DNA from: Gracilaria domingensis
Taxonomy: Eukaryota > Rhodophyta > Florideophyceae > Gracilariales > Gracilariaceae
DNA: 64,000 nucleotides
Direction of reading: 5' to 3'
Assembly (NCBI GenBank): GCA_022539475.1
Contig: VCMS01000113.1
Span: 129,652 to 193,651, forward strand
Below are positions 43,082 through 52,219 of this stretch, piece after piece. The notes under the pieces are model-generated. The model saw only the letters and a program-made list of their open reading frames with translations. It ran no database searches and was not told the DNA's origin. Position 1 is the stretch's first letter. Every line of letters begins with the position of its first letter. A program made the translations under genes and the position numbers.

Positions 43082-43507
43082 TCAGGATTCTCGTTCTCTT
43101 GCAGCTATAAGATTTCGAACGCTAGTAAGTAGTTTTTGTGCATCGTCCACAGCATCCACCATTTCTTCTCCAGCTTGATTGCTCTCGAAGTTTGCAGTAT
43201 CCAACAAAGATCTTTCCTGTCCTTCCTGTTGCTTCATTTTGCCCTCGATGACGTCAATAAGGGCGTCAACGTCGCGGCTACACTTAACTATATCCGTCGC
43301 GAATTCTGGTATCTGTGAAGCAAGTCGCTTCCGAGCTGCTTCATCATTGGCCACTTCTTCTTTCTCATCAGGAGCACGAGAAGTAGGAGGGGCATCGCGT
43401 TGCAGAACCCCCAAGCATTCGTAGAATTTTACACCAAGTTCCTCAAGTTTCTTCTGGAGTCGAGACAAATCATCCATCTGGGTTGTCTCTACTTGTTTCT
43501 CGGACAT
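43082..43507 (-). CDS. MED21: Mediator complex subunit 21
   Basis: Subunit of the Mediator middle module, which links transcription factors to RNA polymerase II. 141 residues, single exon, ATG at 43507. The start region MDDLSRLQKKLEELGVKFYECLGVLQRDAPP is the Med21/Srb7 signature, followed by an acidic linker and a long helical C-terminus (DIVKCSRDVDALIDVIEG...) that in the family pairs with MED7. A second Met (residue 11) is an alternative start. It overlaps nothing; the ODC-like gene ends 237 bp away in convergent orientation. The 42845-43081 spacer has no gene. Confidence 0.85.
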   Translation of the reverse strand: MSEKQVETTQMDDLSRLQKKLEELGVKFYECLGVLQRDAPPTSRAPDEKEEVANDEAARKRLASQIPEFATDIVKCSRDVDALIDVIEGKMKQQEGQERSLLDTANFESNQAGEEMVDAVDDAQKLLTSVRNLIAARERES

Positions 43508-43969
43508 GCTTAACGTATTGCACGGAGACTGGGACGTTCTTCAAGTATAAACGGAGGAAGAGCTTAAGTTAATCCCCGTCGATCATGTACAAACTCAACA
43601 AACTGTTTGCTTTGTCGCTGCCTGCCCAGAAAACGAGAGCTTCATCGAGAGTTTCTTGGTGCGATGTGATATGAAGAGCTTGCAAGTCCTTTCAAAATGC
43701 TTACAACTATTTTCGGATATGAAATGTACTTACATGAGAAAGGTACACGTACAGATCTTACTCGGAGCGCTTACCGGGAGACCCTATTCAAGACTCTTGA
43801 ATAAAGAGCCGAAGGTGGGGGCTTTCGCTTTTCGAGTGCGAATCAGAATTTCACCTACAACAGAGGGCCACTGGCTTCATCGTTCGAAGGCTAACACAAA
43901 GCGAGCTGCGATACCCGCGATGGATATTTAGATACTTAAGAACCTACGTGTACAAGACTTGTGTTCAAA
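43508..43969. other. Intergenic between divergent MED21 and LSm-like gene
   Basis: Short frame 43656-43931 lacks motifs and is not called. It probably contains both promoters. Confidence 0.4.
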
Positions 43970-44440
43970 ATGGATGCGTTCTACATGCATCACTTCGACA
44001 AAGAGCGGAAACTTGTTGAAGTTGAAACACGCAAAGGTCCATTGAAAGGGTTCCTTCACGTCATAGATCCTGAATCTGCAACTCTAGTCGTTCAGAGTAT
44101 GGATTCAGTTGTTATCCTCTCGCAAGCTGCGGTTGTCTCACTCAAACAAATTAAAGCAGACGATGAAGAATTGGCAAAATATCCTCTTATGCCATTCGAA
44201 AGCCAAAGAGACCCCAAGCCGCCTCATTCGTGTGAACATTTGCTTGAGGAATTCCGAAAGAGAATGATTGATGCAAAAGTCATTTTGAAAGATGGAGAGC
44301 AGCATATATCACTATTCGACGGAGCAGCGTGGATTATGCCGCCCTACGACCGCAGTTCAAGTTTCAGTGAAAACGAAACCGTTCTAATGAGACTGCATCA
44401 ACTATTGTCGGATATTGCGGACCCGGGAAAAGGAGAATGA
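43970..44440 (+). CDS. LSm-domain protein, Gemin6-like
   Basis: 156 residues from ATG 43970 (the frame extends three codons further without ATG). The first half has the small beta-barrel pattern of Sm/LSm proteins: LVEVETRKGPLKGFLHVIDPESATLVVQ, then VVILSQAAVVSLKQI. The second half is helical and ends with VILKDGEQHISLFDGAAWIMPPYD followed by SENETVLMRLHQLLSDI, reminiscent of the C-terminal domain of Gemin6 in the SMN complex, which helps load Sm rings on snRNAs. LSM12-type proteins are the alternative. Single exon. The assignment rests on pattern, not a catalytic motif. Confidence 0.55.
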   Translation: MDAFYMHHFDKERKLVEVETRKGPLKGFLHVIDPESATLVVQSMDSVVILSQAAVVSLKQIKADDEELAKYPLMPFESQRDPKPPHSCEHLLEEFRKRMIDAKVILKDGEQHISLFDGAAWIMPPYDRSSSFSENETVLMRLHQLLSDIADPGKGE

Positions 44441-44698
44441 CGCCCATGCAAGGCATTGCTTTCTAAAGCATGTGCTCGCATGTTATTACTGCCACACCGC
44501 GAGTTTCTGATGTGAAGCACCATAAGGAGAGCAACAGAAGCATTCATGAATTGAGAAATCCTTTAGGTGGGCAAAGTTGGCCCGTGTTTGGCAAAATGAC
44601 TCGTCTTTGGCGGTATTTTCAGCATTGATGAAAGAGGCTTTCTCCTTGGGCACTATGGCCCACAGAGAAATCCGTCTCGTTAGGGTTCTGAGTCAGAA
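44441..44698. other. Intergenic, no gene seen
   Basis: Tandem arrangement of two plus-strand genes; no motif-bearing frame. Confidence 0.4.
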
Positions 44699-45799
44699 AT
44701 GAAGTCGTCGTATCCCCTTCGATCAGGTGTGCTCTTTGTTCACACTTTGTTGAATGAAAATCTGAATAGGTTTGTTATGGGAGAGTACACAGCTTATACC
44801 AGAAAAGTATCAGATGAACATCCCACGCACACTTCGGCTTCTCAATTTCGCCACCGGCGGAAGCGATTTTCAGCTCATTCAGTTCTCAAGCGATATCCGA
44901 ATTTGTGCTTCTGTCTTTCGATTCTGGGACTGCTATCTTCTTTGTGGTTGACTCTACGTGCTCTTTGGTTGATGGCTTTATGGGTTTCTAAATCTTCTAC
45001 AGGCAAACACACCCCTGTTGACGTTGCGCCGCGTCCAATTTTCGTCATTGCCGGTGGGGGAGCTCGGACGGGTTCAACGTTTATATTCAACATTCTGCGA
45101 GTGCTAATGCGAATAAGAGACCCGAACACGGTGGCCAGTAGTAACTGGATGCTTGCAAAGCTCGTACCGGAGGACAGTGCAGCGTCAGGATACGATCGAA
45201 TCGCCTTGCTGAAGACGATGGGAACTTCAATTCTTGTAAAAGTTCATACGGCAAAGCAATATTACGATTTTGTCGGACCCGCACATAACAACACATTCGC
45301 TGAGGAGGTGGACTTATTGGTAACAGGTTACAGGGATCTCAGAGAAGAAACTGTTTCCGCTTTCAAAATGTTTGCGAAGAATAGATCAGAATGGGAATCG
45401 GAGAACAAGTGGGCAGAGCAATGTCAGGCTCTTATACGAAGAAGGAACACTCTTATTCTGGAAGCTGGCTCCTCAGTCCCAGTACTTGATATCCGTTACG
45501 AGAGTTGGGCAGATGGTACTCTATCAAGTCTGATGGGACTTATACGCAAACTGGGATCCAGTCTTCCGTGGGAATACTCCGAAAAAGACTACCGAAGCAC
45601 CCTGGATGAAGTATCACGGTTGCGTGTGCCCTTAGGTGGGGAGCCGGACGCAAGAGTAAACTGGCATGTATCCAATTTAATGAGCCCAAAGCATATCTCA
45701 ACCGAACAGTTGAGCAATGAATTCCTAGAGAGGGGTATGCGTGCTGTTGCACTGGAACCAAAATGCGCGACTTGGTTAAGTGAAAAAGGATACATGTGA
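44699..45799 (+). CDS. Sulfotransferase-like type II membrane protein
   Basis: 366 residues, single exon, ATG 44699. A basic N-terminus precedes one long hydrophobic segment (residues about 69-96), the topology of Golgi-resident glycan-modifying enzymes. Directly after it PIFVIAGGGARTGSTFIFNILR resembles the 5'-phosphosulfate loop of PAPS-dependent sulfotransferases (R-x-GST). Later segments include ILVKVHTAKQYYDF and VDLLVTGYRDLREETVSAFKM, which fits the second PAPS-binding region (R-DLR...S), and VLDIRYESW. The likely role is sulfation of a polysaccharide or glycoprotein; substrate unknown. In a red alga this would fit sulfated galactan synthesis, but that is inference. Confidence 0.65.
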   Translation: MKSSYPLRSGVLFVHTLLNENLNRFVMGEYTAYTRKVSDEHPTHTSASQFRHRRKRFSAHSVLKRYPNLCFCLSILGLLSSLWLTLRALWLMALWVSKSSTGKHTPVDVAPRPIFVIAGGGARTGSTFIFNILRVLMRIRDPNTVASSNWMLAKLVPEDSAASGYDRIALLKTMGTSILVKVHTAKQYYDFVGPAHNNTFAEEVDLLVTGYRDLREETVSAFKMFAKNRSEWESENKWAEQCQALIRRRNTLILEAGSSVPVLDIRYESWADGTLSSLMGLIRKLGSSLPWEYSEKDYRSTLDEVSRLRVPLGGEPDARVNWHVSNLMSPKHISTEQLSNEFLERGMRAVALEPKCATWLSEKGYM

Positions 45800-46409
45800 T
45801 CAAGATTGGACAGCTTCTTGAGAATCGTTATCCACGAGTTCTTATACCTAGTCTCCACGTTCGTCCGAATGGCTTTATGCAACAATACGTCGAGCCTGAC
45901 GCCCTATGTTGGCTTAGAAACGACTTGCTCAGATGCCATTTCTAATGCATATCGCGAGAATGTCCTTGTCCGTTTTTCTTTAGTGCCGCAATGAGTGTAA
46001 AGGATGTGCCCATACTGTCGATGTGCTTGGAGCTCACACATCAGTCTCTCAAAAACTCGTACGGAAAGCCATGAATAGATATCATTAGGTGAAACAAATA
46101 AACCAGAACCTTGACGGACAATGTGAATTTCGAAGACGGCTCCCTTATCCGAGGAAGACCTTGCCTGGTACCCAAGCCTCCTCCGTTGCGTTTCGTTCGC
46201 GCGTGATGATCACGATTATCTTCACTCAGTTTTGGACGCGCTGAACAATTACTGCCCTTGGCGAGATCACGATTCAGCGCGTCCATAATTAGTGCAAACA
46301 TTTTGGCCTGCTTGCCACCCTCGTTCGATAGTTTGGAATCTCAGAGGTCGAGGGACACAAGACTGCGGAAGAGGCTCTCTACTAGAGAGGTTGTAAGAAT
46401 CCATACGGC
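45800..46409. other. Intergenic, no gene seen
   Basis: ORFs 45806-45994 and 46041-46301 (minus) have no recognisable features. Confidence 0.4.
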
Positions 46410-47360
46410 ATGTCTGGAAGTTTGAACTGCGTGACATACTTCCAATGCAATTCGGGGTCGAGGCGTTTGCCTTCCTTTATCATTAACTCTACTTCCCTTT
46501 TCTTGCGACCAGCGCCTTCGGTGTTGTCTTGTCATTCACGCATATGCAGTTATACAAGCACGTCTTCAATTCAGAGCAAACTATACACGAGTTCAGAGCA
46601 GGAACTAAGGCTTGCGGTAGACAATTTTCGGAACGTGGCAAACAGAGTTGGGCTTTCTAGCTCGCAACAAGAGATGTTGTTGAAGGTTTCAGAAATGTTG
46701 CATGAGCGAAGTTCAAACTTCAATCTAACTGGAATTCGCACCCGTCATGGAATTATCGTGAAGCACCTCATTGATGGCATGACGCTGCTCCCAGTTTTGG
46801 ATAAAGAAGCCCCGAAAGCCATCGTCGACGTGGGCACAGGGGCTGGCTTTCCTGGATTGGTGCTGGCTGTTTCACGTCCAGAGTGGTCCCTGACTCTTAT
46901 AGACTCTGTACGCAAAAAGCTGGCTTTCCACAAGCAGGTCGTCGATGAACTTGCCCTGAACAACGTTAAATCAGAATGGGGAAGAGCTGAAGAGCTTGCC
47001 CAAGGCCCCTTGAGAGAGAATTTCTGCGTAGCAGTAGCCAGATCTGTGGCACAGATGCGCGTCCTGGCGGAACTCACTTTGCCGTTCGTGCGAGTTGGTG
47101 GCTGCGTGATAGCGCAGAAGTCAGTCGATTCTAAACTCGAAGAGATATCCGCCGCGACAAAGTCGGTGAGGGAATGTGGTGGCCGGCTTGAACGAATTAT
47201 ACCTGCATGGCCACCTGACTGGAAAGAACTGCTGGGTGGTGGTGAGAAAGAGCTCGACAAAAATCTCGATGCAAAGCATATGATTCAAGTTAGAAAGGAG
47301 AAACCCACTCCCTCGAAGTATCCTCGAGGACCTGGGAGTCCAAAGAAATTTCCTTTATAG
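46410..47360 (+). CDS. rsmG: 16S rRNA (guanine-N7) methyltransferase RsmG/GidB, organelle-targeted
   Basis: Uses S-adenosylmethionine to methylate the 530-loop guanine of small-subunit rRNA (G527 in E. coli). 316 residues. The first 60 or so are Ser/Arg/Thr-rich with few acids, a likely plastid or mitochondrial transit peptide. The RsmG body follows: KVSEMLHERSSNFNLTGIR, HLIDGMTLLPVL, AIVDVGTGAGFPGLVLAVSRPEW (SAM motif I, near residue 140), LIDSVRKKLAFHKQV, VAVARSVAQMRVLAELTLPFV. The C-terminal GSPKKFPL matches the usual family end (G-P-K). A plastid role is likely since land-plant homologues are plastid-located. Convergent with OSCP. Confidence 0.9.
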   Translation: MSGSLNCVTYFQCNSGSRRLPSFIINSTSLFLRPAPSVLSCHSRICSYTSTSSIQSKLYTSSEQELRLAVDNFRNVANRVGLSSSQQEMLLKVSEMLHERSSNFNLTGIRTRHGIIVKHLIDGMTLLPVLDKEAPKAIVDVGTGAGFPGLVLAVSRPEWSLTLIDSVRKKLAFHKQVVDELALNNVKSEWGRAEELAQGPLRENFCVAVARSVAQMRVLAELTLPFVRVGGCVIAQKSVDSKLEEISAATKSVRECGGRLERIIPAWPPDWKELLGGGEKELDKNLDAKHMIQVRKEKPTPSKYPRGPGSPKKFPL

Positions 47361-47635
47361 TCTTCAGTACGTTCATGTGATTCCATACAAAGACACCATC
47401 TCGCAAATAACATTCGCGAGCGGAGAGCAGTTTAACATCTCTACGACAAAGGGCTCTTACAAAAAAAGATATGCGCTTTCTCTTTAGAAATCGTGAGTTG
47501 CTTCTATCGGCTAACCAACAGAGATCGTACTAAACCCTGCCATGTATTTTCCTCTTCTCTACTTCTTCGGATTATAGTCACATGTATCACTGCGCCTGCA
47601 AAACGTCTCATGGTGTGCCTTGACCGTGAATATCT

Positions 47636-48289
47636 TTACATCGCCTGTGATAATACCTCTTGCAATTTGCGAAGCTCCGTACGAGTAGAAAGGTCCATAA
47701 AACGATCCCCTACTTGGATCGTTAGACCACCAAGCAGCTCCTCGTCAATGGCAGTTTCTACAGTTAGTTCTGCATCAGGTTTTCCGGCAAAGAACCTCTG
47801 CTTGATCTTCTTCTTCAGAAGCGCAAGTTCCCATTCCGACAACGGAATCGTAGTGGTTACCTTTACGACAACCTCGCCTTTCAGGGCTGCAATCATATCC
47901 TGAAAGGATGTAAGAGCTTTCGAGGCCTCTGAGGTCCTCCCATTTTCGGACATAACCATCAAAAACTTCGAGAAAGTATCGGAAAATCCGGCTTTGGTGA
48001 CGATCTCCGTCATAGCTTCAACTTTTGCCGTGCGGGGGAGGGATGGATTGATGAGAAACTCGCTCAATGTAACATTCTTAGACACCATGTCCTGCATACT
48101 GTTCACATCGGAGATAACCGCATCGAGAGAATTGGTCTTCTTCGCGGCGTTGTAGAGTGCATACGCGTACCTCCCAGCGGTGTCAACCGCCTTGGGAAGG
48201 TGCCCAACTTCCGTTGATTCGGCAGAAAAATTTCGAAGCCAAAGCGAGTGTCCGGTACGAGGAACTCTTCGCGAGACAAGACGAAGCAT
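47636..48289 (-). CDS. Mitochondrial ATP synthase OSCP (delta) subunit
   Basis: Oligomycin-sensitivity-conferring protein, the peripheral-stalk cap joining F1 to Fo. 217 residues, single exon, ATG 48289. The N-terminus MLRLVSRRVPRTGHSLWLRNFSAES is an Arg-rich mitochondrial presequence with a likely cleavage near RNFSA. Then TAGRYAYALYNAAKK (OSCP signature GRYA.AL), LSEFLINPSLPRTAKVEAM, FLMVMSENGRTSE, and the C-terminal VTTTIPLSEWELALLKKKI, EELLGGLTIQVGDRFMDLSTRTEL, which is the family PROSITE-type region. Length and order match the family fully. Confidence 0.93.
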   Translation of the reverse strand: MLRLVSRRVPRTGHSLWLRNFSAESTEVGHLPKAVDTAGRYAYALYNAAKKTNSLDAVISDVNSMQDMVSKNVTLSEFLINPSLPRTAKVEAMTEIVTKAGFSDTFSKFLMVMSENGRTSEASKALTSFQDMIAALKGEVVVKVTTTIPLSEWELALLKKKIKQRFFAGKPDAELTVETAIDEELLGGLTIQVGDRFMDLSTRTELRKLQEVLSQAM

Positions 48290-49849
48290 TGTGAAACGTA
48301 GACGCGATCGCCGCTAGTTGAGAGGCTGGATTACGAGATCACTCTGCAGGGACCAGATATAATTGTTGGCGCAAGAAGACGGATGGCTTTGGGGATTGAT
48401 TCTGCTGCGGATGTCGTAGCATCCGATGCTGACCTCCGATCGCCAAACGGTGACAGAACGGCTGCAGCAATGAGGAGCAACAAAGGACCACACAGACTGG
48501 GCAGATGGTCTTCGCCAAAATAACCTGGGATGTTTGAACACTGTACAGTGTACACGTTATGCCACTTTAGTGCGTGGAACACGTTGCCACCACGCGGAGA
48601 TAGATGGAGTTGTGCAAATTTTGCATTGTGATCGCTGGGTGGTTCACCGGTTGGACGGTGGCTCAAGGGTCGAGTGCATCGAATGCCTAATGCGACGTGG
48701 AATTTCTTCATGGGCCATCCATAGTGAGCCGGCTCCAACAAACACTCTCATGGACAGGGAAAAGACCTTGTAGTTTCTGCGTTCCCTGTTGCCAGATGTG
48801 TGTTGCAGAGTATCTTTGGAAGCAACTAATGCCGTTTCTCGAAACTTTCTTGTCAGTCGGAGCTGACCACGACACAATGAGTTTGATGATTCTCAGCCAT
48901 GCCGAGTTGAGGTGAACGATACGGTTAGAGCATATCATAATCAGACTACGAGAAACTGAAGATGCTCTCGTCAGGTTCGCAAGAGCCGAGCAAGAAACTA
49001 AATCCTTACGTTACATCGCTGTACAACATACAAAATATTAGACTCGCATGAGGGACTACCTCTAGTTGCAAAAAAAGAGAACACAGCTGATGTCAATGGC
49101 ATCTGACATCAGACGGAAGCGAGTATTGGAAGATGATAAAGCGTTATCTCTCATCAAGAGCGCATAGCTCAGACAGCGACAAAATGTGGGCGTTCCAGAC
49201 GATGCCCTTCCGAGCTTGAACCATGTCGGAATCACACTAAGGCGATAGACTCAGCCACAAGCCATGACGTCCTTCACAAGATACCAAAACGAAAAAGACA
49301 GAAGTGGATGGAGCCATCGACTAAAGTTGCGGTTTTCCAAGGCGATGTTTCTGGCATGTAAGCCATTGTCTCAATCAGGCCTGGTCTCAACCCTGCATCA
49401 AGGTGCTGCCCCAGTATACGAATAATTGTATTTATCGCTAAGTAGTCACGCAATAGTGATTTCTGAGTAAGTCCTGTCTCCTATGTGCTCTTGGAAATAA
49501 TATTAACCGGCCTCCGTAGAGATGTCCCGTGCCTGTACAGAGACCAATAGTCATCAGACTAGGCAGTCCCCAACCCCGTATTAGTAGTTCCTAAGCTCTC
49601 AAAGCAGATTGCAAATGCCGTCTTCCACCTCTTCATCAGTTGGGTGCAAGACTTTCATGCGGCCAGGGCTGGTAGGGTGAGAGCGTTGATGTACAAACTT
49701 TGTCCGTGTTCAATGGCCGAGCACTGGATATGACCGCAGTGGTCACTGAGCCTATTGATTGCGAGGGTTTTGGCCAAAAATAACGAACCAGCGCGGACCC
49801 TGTGGAACCCGCACTTGCTTTGACGCAAGCGCTTCCTTTCTCTAACACA
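48290..49849 (+). other. Unassigned region with possible fragmented coding relic
   Basis: No clear gene. On the plus strand a frame at 48534-48773 contains DGVVQILHCDRWVVHRLDGG then VECIECLMRRGISSW, and further pieces at about 48910-49030 and 49070-49145 are charged and helical (RLRETEDALVRFARAEQETK; QKKRTQLMSMASDIRRKRV). They could be exons of a multi-exon coiled-coil gene or a pseudogene. I could not join them with convincing splice sites. 49420-49849 shows nothing. Confidence 0.25.
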
Positions 49850-51260
49850 TTAGAAATACACTTGTATGTTTCGCCCTGTTGTGAATCGCTCCAGCATGTC
49901 CGAAATGGTTCTGCATGGGAGTTTTGATACGTCGAGACACGTAAGCGATTGACACATCGCGATGAGTTTCTCAACGTATGGATCTGTAACTTGAGCGCAG
50001 CTTGCCAAGTTCAGAGATGTCAGCCGCTTGCTGCAATAACGAATAATGCTGTCAACGCTGTTGTTGGTTACATTCATGCATCGAGCAAGATGTAATACTT
50101 CTAGTTTGCTGCAGCATCTTGTGAGCTCAGCGATACCAATATCAGACACTCGTGTCTCGGACAGTCCTACATCACGAAGGTTGGGCATCTTGGCAGCGAT
50201 TTTGGTGACAGACCAGTCTGTAACTCTACTGCACCACGATAGATCCAAAACTTGCAACCGTGGGCAGCCGTTTGCTATGCTCGTGATGCCTTCGTCTGTG
50301 ACGTATCGTCCGTTGGCAATATTAAGTACGCGTAGATACGGGCAGTTTTGACCAATAACTTCCAGCAGGGAATCTCTGACCCCACTTATGCAGTTCATGT
50401 CCAATACTTCCAATCGAGGGCAGCGAACTGCTAGAATTCTCACACTGCGCCGAGTCACGTTTCGACAGTGAGATAACCGCAACTCTCGTAGTCCTGGACA
50501 TCGAGAGAACTCAACAACGCTCTTGTCAGTGGCACCGCTGCACCACGATAAATCAACGGCTTGCAGGGTTGCTGCGCACTCGGTTCGTGGGATTGCCTTA
50601 ACGGCGTGGTCTGAAACGTGGTGAATTCTGGCCAGAGAAAGCTTTCTCAGCTTCCTTAACGAAGGGGTATTCTTACAGAGTGCCTGCAGATCTGCGGACG
50701 TAACGTGCTCATGGCCCTCAAAGGAAAGGGTAGTCCACAGCCGTGGACTGCAAGATAGGGTATGCCAGCGACGGCAAACTTGCCGGATGCGCAGCAAGTG
50801 CGGAAAGCGTGGGAGATACTTGAATATCTCAATCAAGAGATCGTCTGTCAGCATATCCAATGGACTGCTTTTCTTGTTGGCTGGATAGAGGTCTACCTTT
50901 GAGTGCAGCCCCGTCCGTATGCGTCTTGAGGGTGGCTCGGAAAGCCGTGTCGTACTGCAGAGGAGATGAAAAGGGTTAGGAGTTTGTCGGCGTGGTGATT
51001 TGGGAGTCGGAGGACATGATCGACAGTAGATGAATGGTTCAGAATTAGACGAAACGAGTGACTTACCTTCTGTTACGCTTTCGAAGCAAAGGTGAGGTGG
51101 GGACCAGATTGCGCAGAATTCCGCGTCCGCCCCGCAGGCGCGTCAACTCCTCGCGCCGTCGCAGAATCTGCTCCTCCTGGTCGGGATCGATGATGGAGAT
51201 GTGTAGCTCCTCTGATTCGCGCAAGGCGAGTGCCTTCTCGCTGGCTAGGGTGTGGGCCAT
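49850..51260 (-). CDS. F-box / leucine-rich-repeat protein, two exons
   Basis: Likely substrate receptor of an SCF ubiquitin ligase. Exon 1 is 51260-51067 and exon 2 is 50954-49850. The intron 50955-51066 has GTAAGT, a CTAAC-like branch site and CTGCAG. The joint keeps phase (AG plus T) and gives 432 residues. The N-terminal about 85 residues are charged and basic. The F-box follows: LDMLTDDLLIEIFKYLPRFPHLLRIRQVCRRWHTL (skp1-binding). Then about 10 AMN1/FBXL-type repeats such as LQAVDLSWCSGATDKSV, LRELRLSHCRNVTRRSV and LEVLHLARCMNVTNNSV. The second exon alone already starts with a possible internal Met. Divergent from REV1. Confidence 0.88.
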
Positions 51261-52219
51261 GTTGCAGTTTCGACGCGAAGCTACCGTTGTAGATAGCGCC
51301 TTCCTCTATCGGAGGTACTCACGTAAAAAGTTGGGAGCGGGCTGCACAAGACGGTGGTGATCAAATGTGCGTGCCGACGTGCGTGAATTGCAAACGGTGG
51401 GTCGGGGAAATGTGGGGTTGGAAGGGAGCAGTGCAGCGCAATGGCACGGAAGGCGAGCGAGTTTTGGAGTGGTAGAGCTTTGCGACGCGCACAAGGTTTG
51501 GCGCACGTAGAAAAAAATTAATGACAGCGGGAAGGAAGCGGAGAAAGGTTGCGAGTGGGAAAGAAAGCGTTGCGGACGCGGTGGGTGGGCCGGCGGGGCG
51601 GGGCGGGCTTCCAAGGTGGTAGATTGTGAGAGAAGTGGAAGGGGAAGGCGCTGTGTGGTGGAAGGAGAGAGCGGGTTTGGTGGCTTGCGGGGATGAGTTG
51701 AGCGAAAGGCTGGCAACGGAGAGACGTTGCTGAGTGCCAGACAGTCCGCCGTCCCGGACGCAGCGGCGAGCGGGGAGCGGCTCGCTTTTGTGCACAGTGG
51801 CGGCTGGGGCACCGCTGCGGCACGCGCTGCGCGACCGAAATGCGGACGGTGCACGCACTTGCACACAATTTTTCGATTTGGCTGCGCGTCGTGCGCCGCG
51901 CTCCGCCGGTGGGGCGCCTCGCTAAATTCAGCGCGCCCACGTAGCCTCTCGCCCATGGATTGTGGACACGGCGGCTAGGAACCAAAGGCGCTTCGGCGCC
52001 CGCGCATCACGCGCCGATTGGACCGCTAACCTTTTTCAGATACACAACCCTGTCCTTGGTGGCGTCTTCGTCATGCCGCCCAGTGCTCCCCATTTGGCTA
52101 ACGTTCGCCAGCACGGCTCACTTGTCTCTCATCCTTCCCAAACCAGTGGCACACATGTGAGCCAGCCTGCTCCCTCTTCTCAACGGGAGCTTCTTGCTAC
52201 GTGAACAGCAACAACTGCC
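51261..52219. promoter_or_regulatory. GC-rich divergent promoter region (F-box gene / REV1)
   Basis: About 960 bp, CpG-rich. Long overlapping ORFs occur on both strands (51306-51956, 51361-51864, 51518-51985 minus), but they are Arg/Pro/Ser composition artefacts. No BRCT-like reading frame is visible upstream of REV1. Confidence 0.4.

Noticed and set aside
51306-51985. Three overlapping minus-strand ORFs of 150-216 codons
   Set aside because: CpG-rich divergent promoter; composition artefacts in all frames, none with a motif.
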